Assembly: GCA_018265835.1 (NCBI GenBank)
Contig: JABLYK010000015.1
Coordinates: forward strand, 1-49,950
DNA length: 49,950 bases
Direction of reading: 5' to 3'
Origin: Oscillospiraceae bacterium
GTDB lineage: Bacteria > Bacillota > Clostridia > Oscillospirales > Oscillospiraceae
This document shows, piece after piece, positions 23,679 to 31,581 of this stretch (positions are counted from its first letter, which is position 1; each line of letters starts with the position of its first letter). The position numbers were made by a program, and so were the translations under genes. Under the pieces are notes generated by a model. That model did no database searches and was not told the DNA's origin. It saw nothing but the letters and a program-made list of their open reading frames with translations.

Positions 23679-24479
23679 TCATGGCATATAAAATTGCGCC
23701 GTCTGCGTATGCCGCCGGCTGACTGTGACGGTCAGTTCCGGAAACTGCACACGCAGCCTCTCTGCCAGCGGTCGGATGACCACATTCTCCGTGCAGAAAT
23801 GGTCGGCGTCGATGAGGTTCATTCCCAGTTCCTTCGCCGCCAGGAATCGGTCATATTTGATGTCCGCCGTCACGAGCGTGTCGCAGCCGAGCGCTTGTGC
23901 CAGCTCCAACAGATCCCCGCCGGAGCCGCCGCAGACAGCCAGACGCTTGACCGGCCGGCCGGAAGCGCAGTACCGCAGGCCATTTGCGTGCAGGCGAGCC
24001 GCTGTGAACCGCAAAAACGTAGGGAATTCCGTCGCTTCCCGGAGCAGACCGACGCGTCCGCACCCGAGCGGACAGCCGTTGTCATCCGTCCCAGCCGGCT
24101 CCAGAATCCCGGTCACTTCTGCATCCAGCGCCGCCATCAGCGCGTCGTTCACGCCGCCTTCGGCAATGTCCAGGTTGGTGTGCATACAGACGGCGGACAG
24201 GCCGTTTGCCGCCATGCGCAGAATTTTGCGTCCAGTCAAATCGTCCGCCGTCACGCGCTTGAGCGGTTTGAAAATCAACGGATGGTGCGATACGATGAGC
24301 TGCGCGCCGGCTTCGACAGCTTCCTCGATCACGTCGTCTGTAATATCCAGCGTTACAAGAATTTGCTGCACGGTTGATTGCGGATTTCCAGCCAAAAAGC
24401 CGGCATTGTCAAAATCCATCTGATAGCGCACCGGCGCCTGCGCGTCCAAAAACGCAAACACATCCTGTACCGTCACCAT
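23679..24479 (-). CDS. Nif3-like dinuclear metal centre protein
   Basis: A 266-residue protein of the Nif3/YqfO/DUF34 family, a conserved hexameric toroid with a two-metal site and a debated role (GTP cyclohydrolase I type 2-like). Metal ligands are visible: the HH pair in IVSHHPLIF, H and D in MHTNLDIAEGG, and H and E in DADHFCTE. It lacks the PII-like insertion of longer members. The ATG at 24479 follows GAGGAGG and overlaps the trmK stop by seven bases, a pairing common in Firmicutes. Confidence 0.92.
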   Translation of the reverse strand: MVTVQDVFAFLDAQAPVRYQMDFDNAGFLAGNPQSTVQQILVTLDITDDVIEEAVEAGAQLIVSHHPLIFKPLKRVTADDLTGRKILRMAANGLSAVCMHTNLDIAEGGVNDALMAALDAEVTGILEPAGTDDNGCPLGCGRVGLLREATEFPTFLRFTAARLHANGLRYCASGRPVKRLAVCGGSGGDLLELAQALGCDTLVTADIKYDRFLAAKELGMNLIDADHFCTENVVIRPLAERLRVQFPELTVTVSRRHTQTAQFYMP

Positions 24480-25165
24480 GCTTTTATGACCTCCTCGTAT
24501 CGCGCAATTTCCTCCAAGGCCTGCTTCGCCCGCCGGAGCTCTGCCACAACTTCCTGCCGCTCCGCGCGCTCCATGCCGGCAATCGCCCTGCGAAGCCGGG
24601 CATCCTGTTCTGTAAGGTACTGCGGCAGCAGCGGATCCCGGCGGCGCAAAAGCAGTGTCTCCGCCGTCATTCGTTCCTGCGGGGCAGCACCGCGCACATC
24701 CAAAATCAAATACAGCTTTCCTGCATCTAGGCAAAGCTGCGCATCCGCCAGCATATAGCCGTTATCCTGCAGCCAATCCGTCAGCTCCCGAATCTTGCTC
24801 TGCGGCTGCAAAACCAGACGTCTTCCCTGCCGCGTCCACGGCGCTGCATCAAGGATGGCGATGATCGTCTCACCGCCCATACCCGCTATGACAACGGTAT
24901 CGGCCGCATCGGCTCCCGCAAACTGCAGGCCGTCGCACAACTCAAACCGAATCGCATTTTCCAGGAAATGCTCCGCCGCAGAACGCCGGGCGCGCTCAAG
25001 CGGCCCCGCATGGATATCCGACGCGATCACACGCTGCGCCGTGTGCGTTTGCAGCAGCCACACTGGCAGATACCCGTGATCGGTGCCTACGTCGGCAACC
25101 GTACCACACGGCGCAATCCGCGACGCCACCGCCTGCAGCCGGTTGGATAATCTGATCGTTTCCAT
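24473..25165 (-). CDS. trmK: tRNA (adenine-22-N1)-methyltransferase
   Basis: SAM-dependent methyltransferase that makes m1A22 in tRNAs of Gram-positive bacteria. The protein is 230 residues. Seen: the SAM motif VADVGTDHGYLP, IASDIHAGPLERAR, VIAGMGGETI in place of the usual NPPY-type motif, and LVLQPQSKIRELTDWL, followed by a C-terminal helical, charged tail. The ribosome binding site is weak (CTGGATG). It is translationally coupled to nif3. The terminator at 25178-25210 separates it from the upstream small gene. Confidence 0.93.
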   Translation of the reverse strand: METIRLSNRLQAVASRIAPCGTVADVGTDHGYLPVWLLQTHTAQRVIASDIHAGPLERARRSAAEHFLENAIRFELCDGLQFAGADAADTVVIAGMGGETIIAILDAAPWTRQGRRLVLQPQSKIRELTDWLQDNGYMLADAQLCLDAGKLYLILDVRGAAPQERMTAETLLLRRRDPLLPQYLTEQDARLRRAIAGMERAERQEVVAELRRAKQALEEIARYEEVIKAW

Positions 25166-25177
25166 ACATCCAGATAA

Positions 25178-25210
25178 ACGGAAAAGCCGGTACGAAACCG
25201 GCTTTTCCGT
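25178..25210 (-). terminator. Terminator after the DUF1858 gene
   Basis: A perfect 14-bp stem (ACGGAAAAGCCGGT and complement) with a 5-base loop, immediately after the DUF1858 stop and 13 bases before the trmK start. The U-run is short, so partial read-through into trmK is possible. Confidence 0.7.
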
Positions 25211-25223
25211 TCTGCTCCACTGC

Positions 25224-25427
25224 TTACAGGCTGGCCAGATAGGTTTTCAGCTCGTCCACAAACACGTCGGGATCGACGTCATGGGCGATGCAGGCCTGCT
25301 CCAGCGTTTCGGCGCTGGACATCGCGCAGCCGAGGCAGTGCATACCGAGGTTCTGGAACATCGGCATGGATTCCGGAGCATACTCCAGAATGTCGCAAAT
25401 CATCGTATCTTTCGTAATTTCAAACAT
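25224..25427 (-). CDS. DUF1858 small redox-motif protein
   Basis: A 67-residue protein of the DUF1858 family (hybrid-cluster-protein-associated disulfide domain). Seen: ITKDTMICDILEYAPESMPMF, the GMHCLGC motif with two cysteines and DPDVFVDEL near the end. Function not established; a redox or Fe-S role is assumed from the CxxC. The ATG at 25427 has GGAGG at 8 bases; an ATG two codons upstream is too close to it. It stands between two terminators. Confidence 0.85.
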   Translation of the reverse strand: MFEITKDTMICDILEYAPESMPMFQNLGMHCLGCAMSSAETLEQACIAHDVDPDVFVDELKTYLASL

Positions 25428-25461
25428 GATCATGACCTCCTTAGAAATGGTTTTTCAGCAG

Positions 25462-25499
25462 AAAATGATTGGGACGCTTTTGGGCGTCCCAATCATTTT
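25462..25499. terminator. Terminator after the zinc-ribbon gene
   Basis: A perfect 16-bp stem (AAAATGATTGGGACGC and complement) with a 6-base loop, A-rich and T-rich on its two sides. Confidence 0.9.
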
Positions 25500-25517
25500 G
25501 AAATGATACGGCAAAAA

Positions 25518-25796
25518 TTATGCCTGCCCTCTCATCTTCGCAAAGCACTCGCTGCAGTAGACCGGACGGTCAGACTTGGGCTCAAAGGGAACCTTCGCCT
25601 CGCCGCCGCAGGCTGCGCAGGTCGCGGTAAAGAACTCACGGGGACCGCGCGCCGCGTTCTTGCGGGCGTCACGGCAGGCCTTGCAGCGCTGCGGCTCGTT
25701 CTGGAAGCCACGCTCTGCATAGAACTCCTGTTCACCAGCGGTGAAAACGAATTCCGCGCCGCACTCTTTGCACTTCAAAGTCTTGTCTTCGAACAT
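25518..25796 (-). CDS. CxxC-x17-CxxC zinc-ribbon protein
   Basis: A 92-residue protein with four CxxC pairs: CKECGAEF near the start, CKACRDAR, CAACGGEA and CSECFAKM. The last two pairs match the CxxC-x17-CxxC domain (TIGR04272), found in short proteins of Firmicutes and others. Probably binds two zinc ions; role unknown. GAGAGG precedes the ATG. Confidence 0.85.
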   Translation of the reverse strand: MFEDKTLKCKECGAEFVFTAGEQEFYAERGFQNEPQRCKACRDARKNAARGPREFFTATCAACGGEAKVPFEPKSDRPVYCSECFAKMRGQA

Positions 25797-25844
25797 TTTG
25801 AATCCTCTCTTTTGAAAAAACTTGCCTTTCGGCTAATATTGCGA

Positions 25845-26465
25845 TCAGCTCACGCTGAAGTCGCTGAAATTTGGGAGCCGCGCCAGCTTGCGGCGAATAC
25901 GCTGTACAGCGTTGTCAATGGACTTTTCAGACTTGTGGGTCTGCGCAGCCATCTCCGCATAAGACAGTCCGGATAAATATAGCTGCAACACCTTTGCCTC
26001 AAAGCCTGACAAGTACTGTGAAAATGCGGAATGCAGTTCCTTTTCACTCTCTCTGGCCAGAACCTGCTCTTCCGTAATGCGCCGATTCGCCTCTGGGTAG
26101 CTCGTCGCCTGCGGCTGGGATTCTTCTGAGAGGATGCTGTCTAACGGGACGCCGTTGTTCAACGGCAGATGCTTCAGGCGGGCTGCCGACTTCACCGCGC
26201 TGTATAAGCGCCGGTTGATGCACAGCTCCGCATACGTTTTAAACGGGACGTTCGCAGACGGATCGTATTGCCGGATGGCCGATAACAGCCCCAGCATTCC
26301 CTCCTGAATCAGATCTTCACTGTCCCCGCCAGCCAGAAAAAGCGGCCTTGCACAAATGCGTACAGAACGAACATACCGCTCGGCGAGCGCTTCTTCCGCA
26401 TCGGGATCTCCCGCTGCGGCACATGCTTGCAGTTCCTGATCGGAAAGAATGGAATAGTCTGTCAT
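25845..26465 (-). CDS. sigH: RNA polymerase sigma factor SigH-like
   Basis: A 206-residue sigma-70-family factor matching Spo0H/SigH, which starts the sporulation programme. Region 2 (DLIQEGMLGLLSAIRQYDP, FKTYAELCINRRLYSAVKSA) and the RLKHLPLN segment are characteristic, and region 4 ends with LSYAEMAAQTHKSEKSIDNA. The ATG at 26465 has AGAGG very near and AGGG further up; no better start is visible. A consensus promoter lies at 26499-26526. Confidence 0.88.
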   Translation of the reverse strand: MTDYSILSDQELQACAAAGDPDAEEALAERYVRSVRICARPLFLAGGDSEDLIQEGMLGLLSAIRQYDPSANVPFKTYAELCINRRLYSAVKSAARLKHLPLNNGVPLDSILSEESQPQATSYPEANRRITEEQVLARESEKELHSAFSQYLSGFEAKVLQLYLSGLSYAEMAAQTHKSEKSIDNAVQRIRRKLARLPNFSDFSVS

Positions 26466-26498
26466 ACCTCTGCGAATCCCTAAAACTTCTACGAGTAA

Positions 26499-26526
26499 AT
26501 TATATCGAAAACCATTGAAAAGTCAA
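26499..26526 (-). promoter_or_regulatory. Promoter for sigH
   Basis: Minus strand TTGACT (26526-26521), 16 bases, TATAAT (26504-26499). Confidence 0.75.
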
Positions 26527-26556
26527 TAGATTTTTCTATTTTGTATAAATTTTTTC

Positions 26557-27597
26557 TTAGATTTCGAGCTGTTGTTGTCCGAGATACTCTAAACCGAGGT
26601 GTTCATACGCCTTTCGTGTGACACAGCGGCCCCGCGGCGTGCGTATCAGAAATCCCTGCTGTAAGAGATATGGTTCATATACGTCTTCCAGCGTAACAGA
26701 CTCTTCCCCAATCGTCGCAGCCAGCGTATCCAGCCCGACAGGGCCGCCGTGGTAGAGGTCGATGATGCTGCGCAGCATCCGGCGGTCGGTCGCGTCCAGG
26801 CCGAGCTGGTCAACCTCCAGACGCAGCAGCGCGTCGTTGGCAACGTCCCTGGTGATCACCCCGTCAGCACGCACCTGCGCATAGTCACGCACGCGCTTGA
26901 GCAGGCGGTTCGCAATGCGCGGCGTGCCGCGGGAGCGCGAGGCGATCTCTCTGGCGCCGTCGCCGTCGATTTCGATCCCCAGAATGCCCGCGCTTCGCTC
27001 CACGATCCGCTGCAGTTCTTCCTGCGTATACAGCTCCAGACGGAGATTTACACCGAAGCGGTCGCGCAGCGGTGCAGTCAACTGGCCGGCACGCGTCGTC
27101 GCGCCGATCAGCGTAAACTTCGGCAGATCGAGCCGGATGGAGTTTGCCGACGGGCCTTTGCCGATGATGATGTCAATCGCATAATCTTCCATGGCCGGAT
27201 AGAGGATCTCCTCCACCGCGCGGTTGAGCCGGTGAATCTCATCCACAAAGAGAATGTCATTCTCCTGCAGATTGGTCAGCAGCGCGGCGAGGTCGCCCGC
27301 CTTTTCAATCGTCGGGCCGGAGGTGATGCGCATATTCACGCCCATCTCGTTTGCAATCACCGCCGCCATGGTGGTTTTTCCAAGCCCCGGCGGGCCGTAG
27401 AGCAGCACGTGGTCGAGCGGCTCAGCTCGCATCCGTGCCGCGTCAATGAACACCTGCAGGTTATCCTTTGCTTTTTCCTGCCCGATATACTCCCGCAGCA
27501 GGCGCGGGCGCAGCGAGCCTTCGCCGGTATCTTCCGGGAGGATGGTAGTCGATGTAACGATCTTCTCCTGCCCGTCATCCGAAAAACTGATGCTCAT
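26557..27597 (-). CDS. ruvB: Holliday junction branch migration DNA helicase RuvB
   Basis: AAA+ motor that, with RuvA, migrates Holliday junctions. The protein is 346 residues, typical. Seen: SLRPRLLREYIGQEKAKDNL, Walker A GPPGLGKTT, Walker B FVDEIHRLN, sensor 1 TLIGATTRAGQL, and the winged-helix C-terminus ending in RTPRGRCVTRKAYEHLG. GGGAGGG precedes the ATG. It follows ruvA by 16 bases, the last gene of ruvCAB. Confidence 0.98.
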   Translation of the reverse strand: MSISFSDDGQEKIVTSTTILPEDTGEGSLRPRLLREYIGQEKAKDNLQVFIDAARMRAEPLDHVLLYGPPGLGKTTMAAVIANEMGVNMRITSGPTIEKAGDLAALLTNLQENDILFVDEIHRLNRAVEEILYPAMEDYAIDIIIGKGPSANSIRLDLPKFTLIGATTRAGQLTAPLRDRFGVNLRLELYTQEELQRIVERSAGILGIEIDGDGAREIASRSRGTPRIANRLLKRVRDYAQVRADGVITRDVANDALLRLEVDQLGLDATDRRMLRSIIDLYHGGPVGLDTLAATIGEESVTLEDVYEPYLLQQGFLIRTPRGRCVTRKAYEHLGLEYLGQQQLEI

Positions 27598-27613
27598 TTC
27601 CGCTCCCTCCCGC

Positions 27614-28219
27614 TCACTGAATCATGGCGCGCAGCGCCGCTTTCACGATCTGCTCCACAGTCATCTCATCCGTTTGCAGCGTGCGCAGCGCCGCATTGAT
27701 CTCCGGCATACTGTAGCCAAGCACTGCCAGCGCAGCGATCGCATCCGAGCGCGCAGAGCTTTCTTCCGCCTGCGCCGGGACGCCCGGCATAACGCCGCCA
27801 AAATCGGAAGACGCAGTTTCTTTTGCCAGCTTGTCCTTCAGCTCCAAAATAATGCGCTGCGCGATTTTCTTGCCGATCCCGGGCGCGCAGGTCAGTGCTT
27901 TCACATCACCGTTGAGAACGGCCAGCGCCAGTGATTCCGGCGTGTTGGACGAGAGAATGGAGATTGCGGCCTTCGGCCCAACGCCGGAAATGCCGATGAG
28001 CATTTCAAAACAGCGCTTCTCCCCTTTGGTCAGGAATCCGAACAGGTCGTGCGCGTCCTCGCGGATATATTCATAGGCATACAGCTTTGCGCGCTCGCCG
28101 AGTTTTATGCCGCTGATGGTGTTCAGGCTGGCGTTGAGCGCATAGCCGATTCCGCCGCAGTCGATCACGACGAGATTGGTTTCAAAATCGGTCACAGTTC
28201 CTTCTATGTGGTAGAGCAT
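27614..28219 (-). CDS. ruvA: Holliday junction branch migration protein RuvA
   Basis: Junction-binding subunit, 201 residues. An N-terminal OB fold (MLYHIEGTVTDFE, VIDCGGIGYAL) is followed by two helix-hairpin-helix motifs (ISGVGPKAAISIL and CAPGIGKKIAQRII), a flexible linker rich in Ala, Glu and Ser, and the RuvB-binding domain III (AIAALAVLGYS...). The start lies inside the end of ruvC (16-base overlap). Confidence 0.97.
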   Translation of the reverse strand: MLYHIEGTVTDFETNLVVIDCGGIGYALNASLNTISGIKLGERAKLYAYEYIREDAHDLFGFLTKGEKRCFEMLIGISGVGPKAAISILSSNTPESLALAVLNGDVKALTCAPGIGKKIAQRIILELKDKLAKETASSDFGGVMPGVPAQAEESSARSDAIAALAVLGYSMPEINAALRTLQTDEMTVEQIVKAALRAMIQ

Positions 28220-28719
28220 GGGTCAAACCTCGCTTCCTGCTGCATCAAAGATGTGGCGCTTCTGGCGTGGCAGAGCGCAATGGCGACGGCGTCCGCCGCA
28301 TCGTCCGGCCGCGGAACAGCCTGCAAATTCAGCAGCCGGCGAACCATGTCCATCACCTGCTTTTTCTCCGCGCGGCCATACCCGACTACCGCCTGCTTCA
28401 CCTGAAGCGGCGTGTATTCATAAATCGGCAGTCCCGCCTGATAGCCAGACAGGAGAATGACCCCCCGGCCGTGTGCAACAGCGATGCCGGTTGTGATATT
28501 TGTATTAAAAAACAGTTCCTCCACCGCCATCACATCCGGAGAAAACTGCGTGATGAGATCGTTCAAATCCCGAAAAATCTGATCCAGCCGACTGGAGAGC
28601 TGCGTCTTGGCCGGCGTGGTGATGACACCGCAGGAGACGAGCCTCTGCCGGTTCTTCTCCGAATCCAGCACGCCGAAGCCGACCGTCGCAATCCCGGGGT
28701 CAACGCCCAAAATTCGCAT
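28204..28719 (-). CDS. ruvC: Crossover junction endodeoxyribonuclease RuvC
   Basis: Resolves Holliday junctions. The protein is 171 residues. The acidic active-site residues are in place: D in GVDPGIATVGFG, E in VEELFFNTN, and the DD pair in RPDDAADAVAIA. The ATG at 28719 is used since GGAAG lies at proper distance; another ATG two codons earlier is too close. First gene of ruvCAB. I could not identify its promoter with confidence. Confidence 0.97.
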   Translation of the reverse strand: MRILGVDPGIATVGFGVLDSEKNRQRLVSCGVITTPAKTQLSSRLDQIFRDLNDLITQFSPDVMAVEELFFNTNITTGIAVAHGRGVILLSGYQAGLPIYEYTPLQVKQAVVGYGRAEKKQVMDMVRRLLNLQAVPRPDDAADAVAIALCHARSATSLMQQEARFDPCSTT

Positions 28720-28768
28720 ATGCATCACTTCCATGGCAATCTTACCATAATCGGCGCGGCAAGGCAAC

Positions 28769-28798
28769 CAAAAACGCCCCGGCAAAAACCGGGGCGTT
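28769..28798 (-). terminator. Intrinsic terminator after xerD
   Basis: A 10-bp GC-rich stem (AACGCCCCGG and complement) with a 6-base loop, followed on minus by a T-run, 12 bases after the xerD stop. Confidence 0.88.
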
Positions 28799-28810
28799 CG
28801 AAAATTCGGG

Positions 28811-29701
28811 TCAGGCGCGAGGATGCGCCTTGTTGTAAACATCCTTCAGCTGTTTCTTCACCAGATGCGAATATACCTGCGTGGAGGAAATATCAGCGTG
28901 ACCGAGCATTTCCTGAATCGCGTGGATATCCGCGCCGTTTTCCAGCAGATGCGCCGCAAACGAGTGGCGCAGCGTGTGCGGCGTGATCGTCTTTTCGATG
29001 CCCGCTTTCATCTGATAAGACTTGATGATCTTCCAGAAGCCCTGGCGCGACATGCGTTCGCCGCTGACATTCACGAACAGCGATTGCTCATCCGGCGCCG
29101 CGATCATCTGCGGTCGGATGAAGTTGATGTACTCCGTCAGCGCACGCACCGCAGCAGGATACAGGGGGATCACACGCGTTTTGTCCCGGCTCTGGCAGCG
29201 GATGACGCCGGCCGAAAGGTTCACATCCGTGATGTTCAGTGAGATCAGCTCACTCACGCGGATGCCGGTCGCGTACAGCAACTCCAGCATGGCGCGGTCC
29301 CGGTAGCCTTTCATGTCCACACATTCCGGCTGTTCAAGCAGCAACTCCACTTCCTTGCTCGTGAGGATCTGCGGCAGCTTCTGCGTCGTCTTGTCCGGCA
29401 CGAGCTTGCCCGTCGGATTATGCTCGACGTAGCCGTTGTTTAACATAAAAGTATAAAAATTTTTCAGAGAAGCGATCGCGCGGGACACAGTTGCAACCGA
29501 CTTCCCGTTGGAGCGCATCCATGCAATGTAGTCGCACAGCTCCTCCTCTTCCGCCGTATCCAGCGAGGCGTCCGTGTGCGTAGACAGGTAGTCGCCAAGC
29601 TGCCGAACATCTCTTAAATAAGAGGAGAGTGTGTTCTTGGAGGCCTTCTTCACGTCCCGCAAATAGGTTTCGAATATTTCAAGACAATCCGCGTCCTTCA
29701 A
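28811..29701 (-). CDS. xerD: Tyrosine recombinase XerD
   Basis: Chromosome dimer resolution recombinase, 296 residues, the canonical XerD length. N-terminal core-binding domain (FETYLRDVKKASKNTLSSYLRD) and C-terminal catalytic domain with R in GIRVSELI, K in SRDKTRVIPL, HxxR in HTLRHS, H in LGHADI and Y in TQVYSHL. Starts with TTG at 29701, with AAAGGGGGA upstream. It lies 24 bases after spoIIM; the spoIIM-xerD neighbourhood is also seen in Bacillus, supporting XerD over an element integrase. Confidence 0.94.
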   Translation of the reverse strand: MKDADCLEIFETYLRDVKKASKNTLSSYLRDVRQLGDYLSTHTDASLDTAEEEELCDYIAWMRSNGKSVATVSRAIASLKNFYTFMLNNGYVEHNPTGKLVPDKTTQKLPQILTSKEVELLLEQPECVDMKGYRDRAMLELLYATGIRVSELISLNITDVNLSAGVIRCQSRDKTRVIPLYPAAVRALTEYINFIRPQMIAAPDEQSLFVNVSGERMSRQGFWKIIKSYQMKAGIEKTITPHTLRHSFAAHLLENGADIHAIQEMLGHADISSTQVYSHLVKKQLKDVYNKAHPRA

Positions 29702-29725
29702 GTGACTTCCCCCTTTCCGTAAAAA

Positions 29726-30334
29726 TCAAGATGATAAAACCAGCTTTGCCAAGTACGGCACAGCGTAGCATTCAGCAGCGGCGGCAAACGACAGCAGCAC
29801 AAAAACAGCCGCCAACTCACGCGAGTGGTTTTCCGGCGGGCCGGCGGGCGGGCATCCCTGCTTTTGCCGAAACAGCCGGTAGGATAGCACCGCGCACAAA
29901 ACGCCGAGGATCAGCAGCGCCGGAATCAGAAACAATCCCGGCAGTCCCACGGCAATCCCGGCGAGCAAAAAGGCATGCTCCGCACCGGATTCCAAAAACG
30001 CGGCGACCGTACAAGCGGACATGAAGCCCTTGATCCCAAATGCCACCGGAATCAGAAAAAAACCTATGTACGTCGTGGACAGCAGCAAAAACACAAAACC
30101 ATATGCGCTGTACACGCACAGAGCAGAAAGAAAGTTGCCGGACGCAATACCGGAACCTCCATTCTCCTGCAAAGCCGCAAGCACCGGATCAACCTGTGCC
30201 GAAGCGGCAAAGTTCGCCCCAACACAGCAGCCTATTACAAAACCGAGTGCCATTCCGGTCAAAAGTACAGGTGGAAAATTCAAGGCTTGTTTCGGGCGTG
30301 TACGGAGGCGTTTGATTCGCTTTTTTTGTTTCAC
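29726..30334 (-). CDS. spoIIM: Stage II sporulation protein M family protein
   Basis: A 202-residue integral membrane protein. A basic N-terminus (KQKKRIKRLRTRPKQ) is followed by about five membrane segments. The SpoIIM/DUF95 pattern is visible in GMALGFVIGCCVGANF, a loop, GFFLIPVAFGIKGFMSACTV, and the last helix. In Bacillus SpoIIM, SpoIID and SpoIIP degrade septal peptidoglycan for engulfment. Starts with GTG at 30334; the ribosome binding site is poor (GGTGAT). Assignment rests partly on the xerD neighbour. Confidence 0.8.
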   Translation of the reverse strand: MKQKKRIKRLRTRPKQALNFPPVLLTGMALGFVIGCCVGANFAASAQVDPVLAALQENGGSGIASGNFLSALCVYSAYGFVFLLLSTTYIGFFLIPVAFGIKGFMSACTVAAFLESGAEHAFLLAGIAVGLPGLFLIPALLILGVLCAVLSYRLFRQKQGCPPAGPPENHSRELAAVFVLLSFAAAAECYAVPYLAKLVLSS

Positions 30335-30480
30335 AATGCATCACCAATTCAAGCATATGAAGCGGTGCGCCATAAAAACACAATTGACATAATGCATTGT
30401 AGACATAATATAATACAACTTCTTTCAATAATCAAGTGTTTCGTCAGATTTTGTTCATTTTTGTTAATTATGCTAAGATA

Positions 30481-30618
30481 TTATGTAAACAACATTATGT
30501 AAACTGCGCTACCGGCCCAAAAACGATCCCTTTGGACTTCCGTGGTATCAAACAACATCTAGGTTATCTTTCACTCGTTCTCACTACATCTTGGTTATCG
30601 AGCTATTATTATGTAAAC
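30481..30618. repeat. Three copies of TTATGTAAAC upstream of spoIIM
   Basis: Exact 10-base copies at 30481-30490, 30495-30504 and 30609-30618, all in the plus orientation; the last two extend to TTATGTAAACT. This 11-mer equals the XerD-side arm of the Bacillus subtilis dif site. A partial second repeat, ACATCTwGGTTATC, occurs at 30555 and 30586. No matching left arms were found. The rest of the 305-base gap (30335-30639) shows no gene. Confidence 0.5.
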
Positions 30619-30639
30619 TTTAGTGATGATTACAGGTTG

Positions 30640-31044
30640 TTATTTTCTCCTTTGCTTGTGTTTTCGGTTTTTGGAAGTTCTTTGTAACTTTTTATGAAAA
30701 ATGCACGAACCGGCCATTCCGCCGGCAAGGCACAAAATCACGCTGATCCACGTTTGAATTCCAAAAACATCCTCCTGCTCTGCAAGAAGTTTACTCAAAA
30801 TCAAAATCACCGCAAGTGCGCCTCCGACGGCAATTCCGTTTCGGAGCCGCCTCCCCCCTGCCGCCGGCACACACGCACCGGCAACAAGCGCCCCCAAAAA
30901 CAGCGCCGCGCCCGCATATTCCAAGAGGTACACATCCGGCAGCGATTCCCGTGCCACCGCCCACGCAATCAGCCACAGGATTGCGAGTGCTGACGCCGCG
31001 CCAACGACCACGGCCAGCGCTGTCCGGCCAAGTCGCGTTTCCAT
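30640..31044 (-). CDS. TIGR04086 family membrane protein
   Basis: A 134-residue membrane protein with four hydrophobic segments (about 8-30, 38-62, 66-86 and 92-115) and a basic C-terminal tail. Its size, topology and place directly after yajC match the TIGR04086 (YrzE-like) family of Firmicutes, of unknown role. The ATG at 31044 has a modest ribosome binding site. The strong terminator at 31073-31114 lies between yajC and this gene, so it needs its own promoter or read-through. Confidence 0.7.
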   Translation of the reverse strand: METRLGRTALAVVVGAASALAILWLIAWAVARESLPDVYLLEYAGAALFLGALVAGACVPAAGGRRLRNGIAVGGALAVILILSKLLAEQEDVFGIQTWISVILCLAGGMAGSCIFHKKLQRTSKNRKHKQRRK

Positions 31045-31059
31045 CTTCCATTCCGTTTT

Positions 31060-31114
31060 CAAAAATAAAAACCCCCTGCAAAAATAAGATTGGTACATCT
31101 TATTTTTGCAGGGG
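31060..31114 (-). terminator. Strong intrinsic terminator after yajC
   Basis: A perfect 18-bp stem (31073-31090 with 31097-31114) with a 6-base loop, followed on minus by a T-rich run down to about 31060. Confidence 0.93.
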
Positions 31115-31133
31115 ATCATTCATGACGCAAAGG

Positions 31134-31508
31134 TCATACCTCAGGTCCGGATTTTTTGTCGTCGTCCTGTTCCTTTTTCTTTTTGCCGAACAGGCCGCCG
31201 CTTGCTCTCTTTTCCTGTGCTTCTTTCTGTGCCTGCGCTTCCGCACGGACATTTGTAGAAATCGCCCACTTGGTCACCTGAATTCGAACCTGATCTTCAC
31301 CGGTCTCGAACGTCACAGTGTCGTCCGTTACGTGCACGACTTTGCCCATCAGGCCGCCGATGGTAACGATCTCGTCGCCCGTTTTCAGATTTGCGCGCAT
31401 CTCGTTGAGTTTCTTTTTCTTTTTGTTTTCCGGGAGCATCAGGAAAACATAGAAAATCACGATCATCAAGACAAGCAGAATAATGGATGAATATCCGCTG
31501 CCGTTCAT
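31134..31508 (-). CDS. yajC: Preprotein translocase subunit YajC
   Basis: A 124-residue accessory subunit of the Sec translocon. One N-terminal membrane helix (about 5-27), then the family's basic stretch and cytoplasmic domain (LKTGDEIVTIGGLMGKVVHV). The usual RPQ after the helix reads LPENKKKKK. The C-terminus is highly charged (KKKKEQDDDKK). The ATG at 31508 has AAAGGGG upstream. It follows tgt, as in many bacteria, with a 73-base gap. Confidence 0.93.
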   Translation of the reverse strand: MNGSGYSSIILLVLMIVIFYVFLMLPENKKKKKLNEMRANLKTGDEIVTIGGLMGKVVHVTDDTVTFETGEDQVRIQVTKWAISTNVRAEAQAQKEAQEKRASGGLFGKKKKEQDDDKKSGPEV

Positions 31509-31581
31509 TAGCCATACCCCTTTCAAAAAGCATGATGATTTATTATACCGTCTTTAATCCACGATTGCAAGACAATTTCAA

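Noticed and set aside
30464..30505. A complete dif site
   Set aside because: The XerD-type arm is exact, but no XerC-type arm with a 6-8 base centre is present at any of the three copies, so only half-sites can be claimed.
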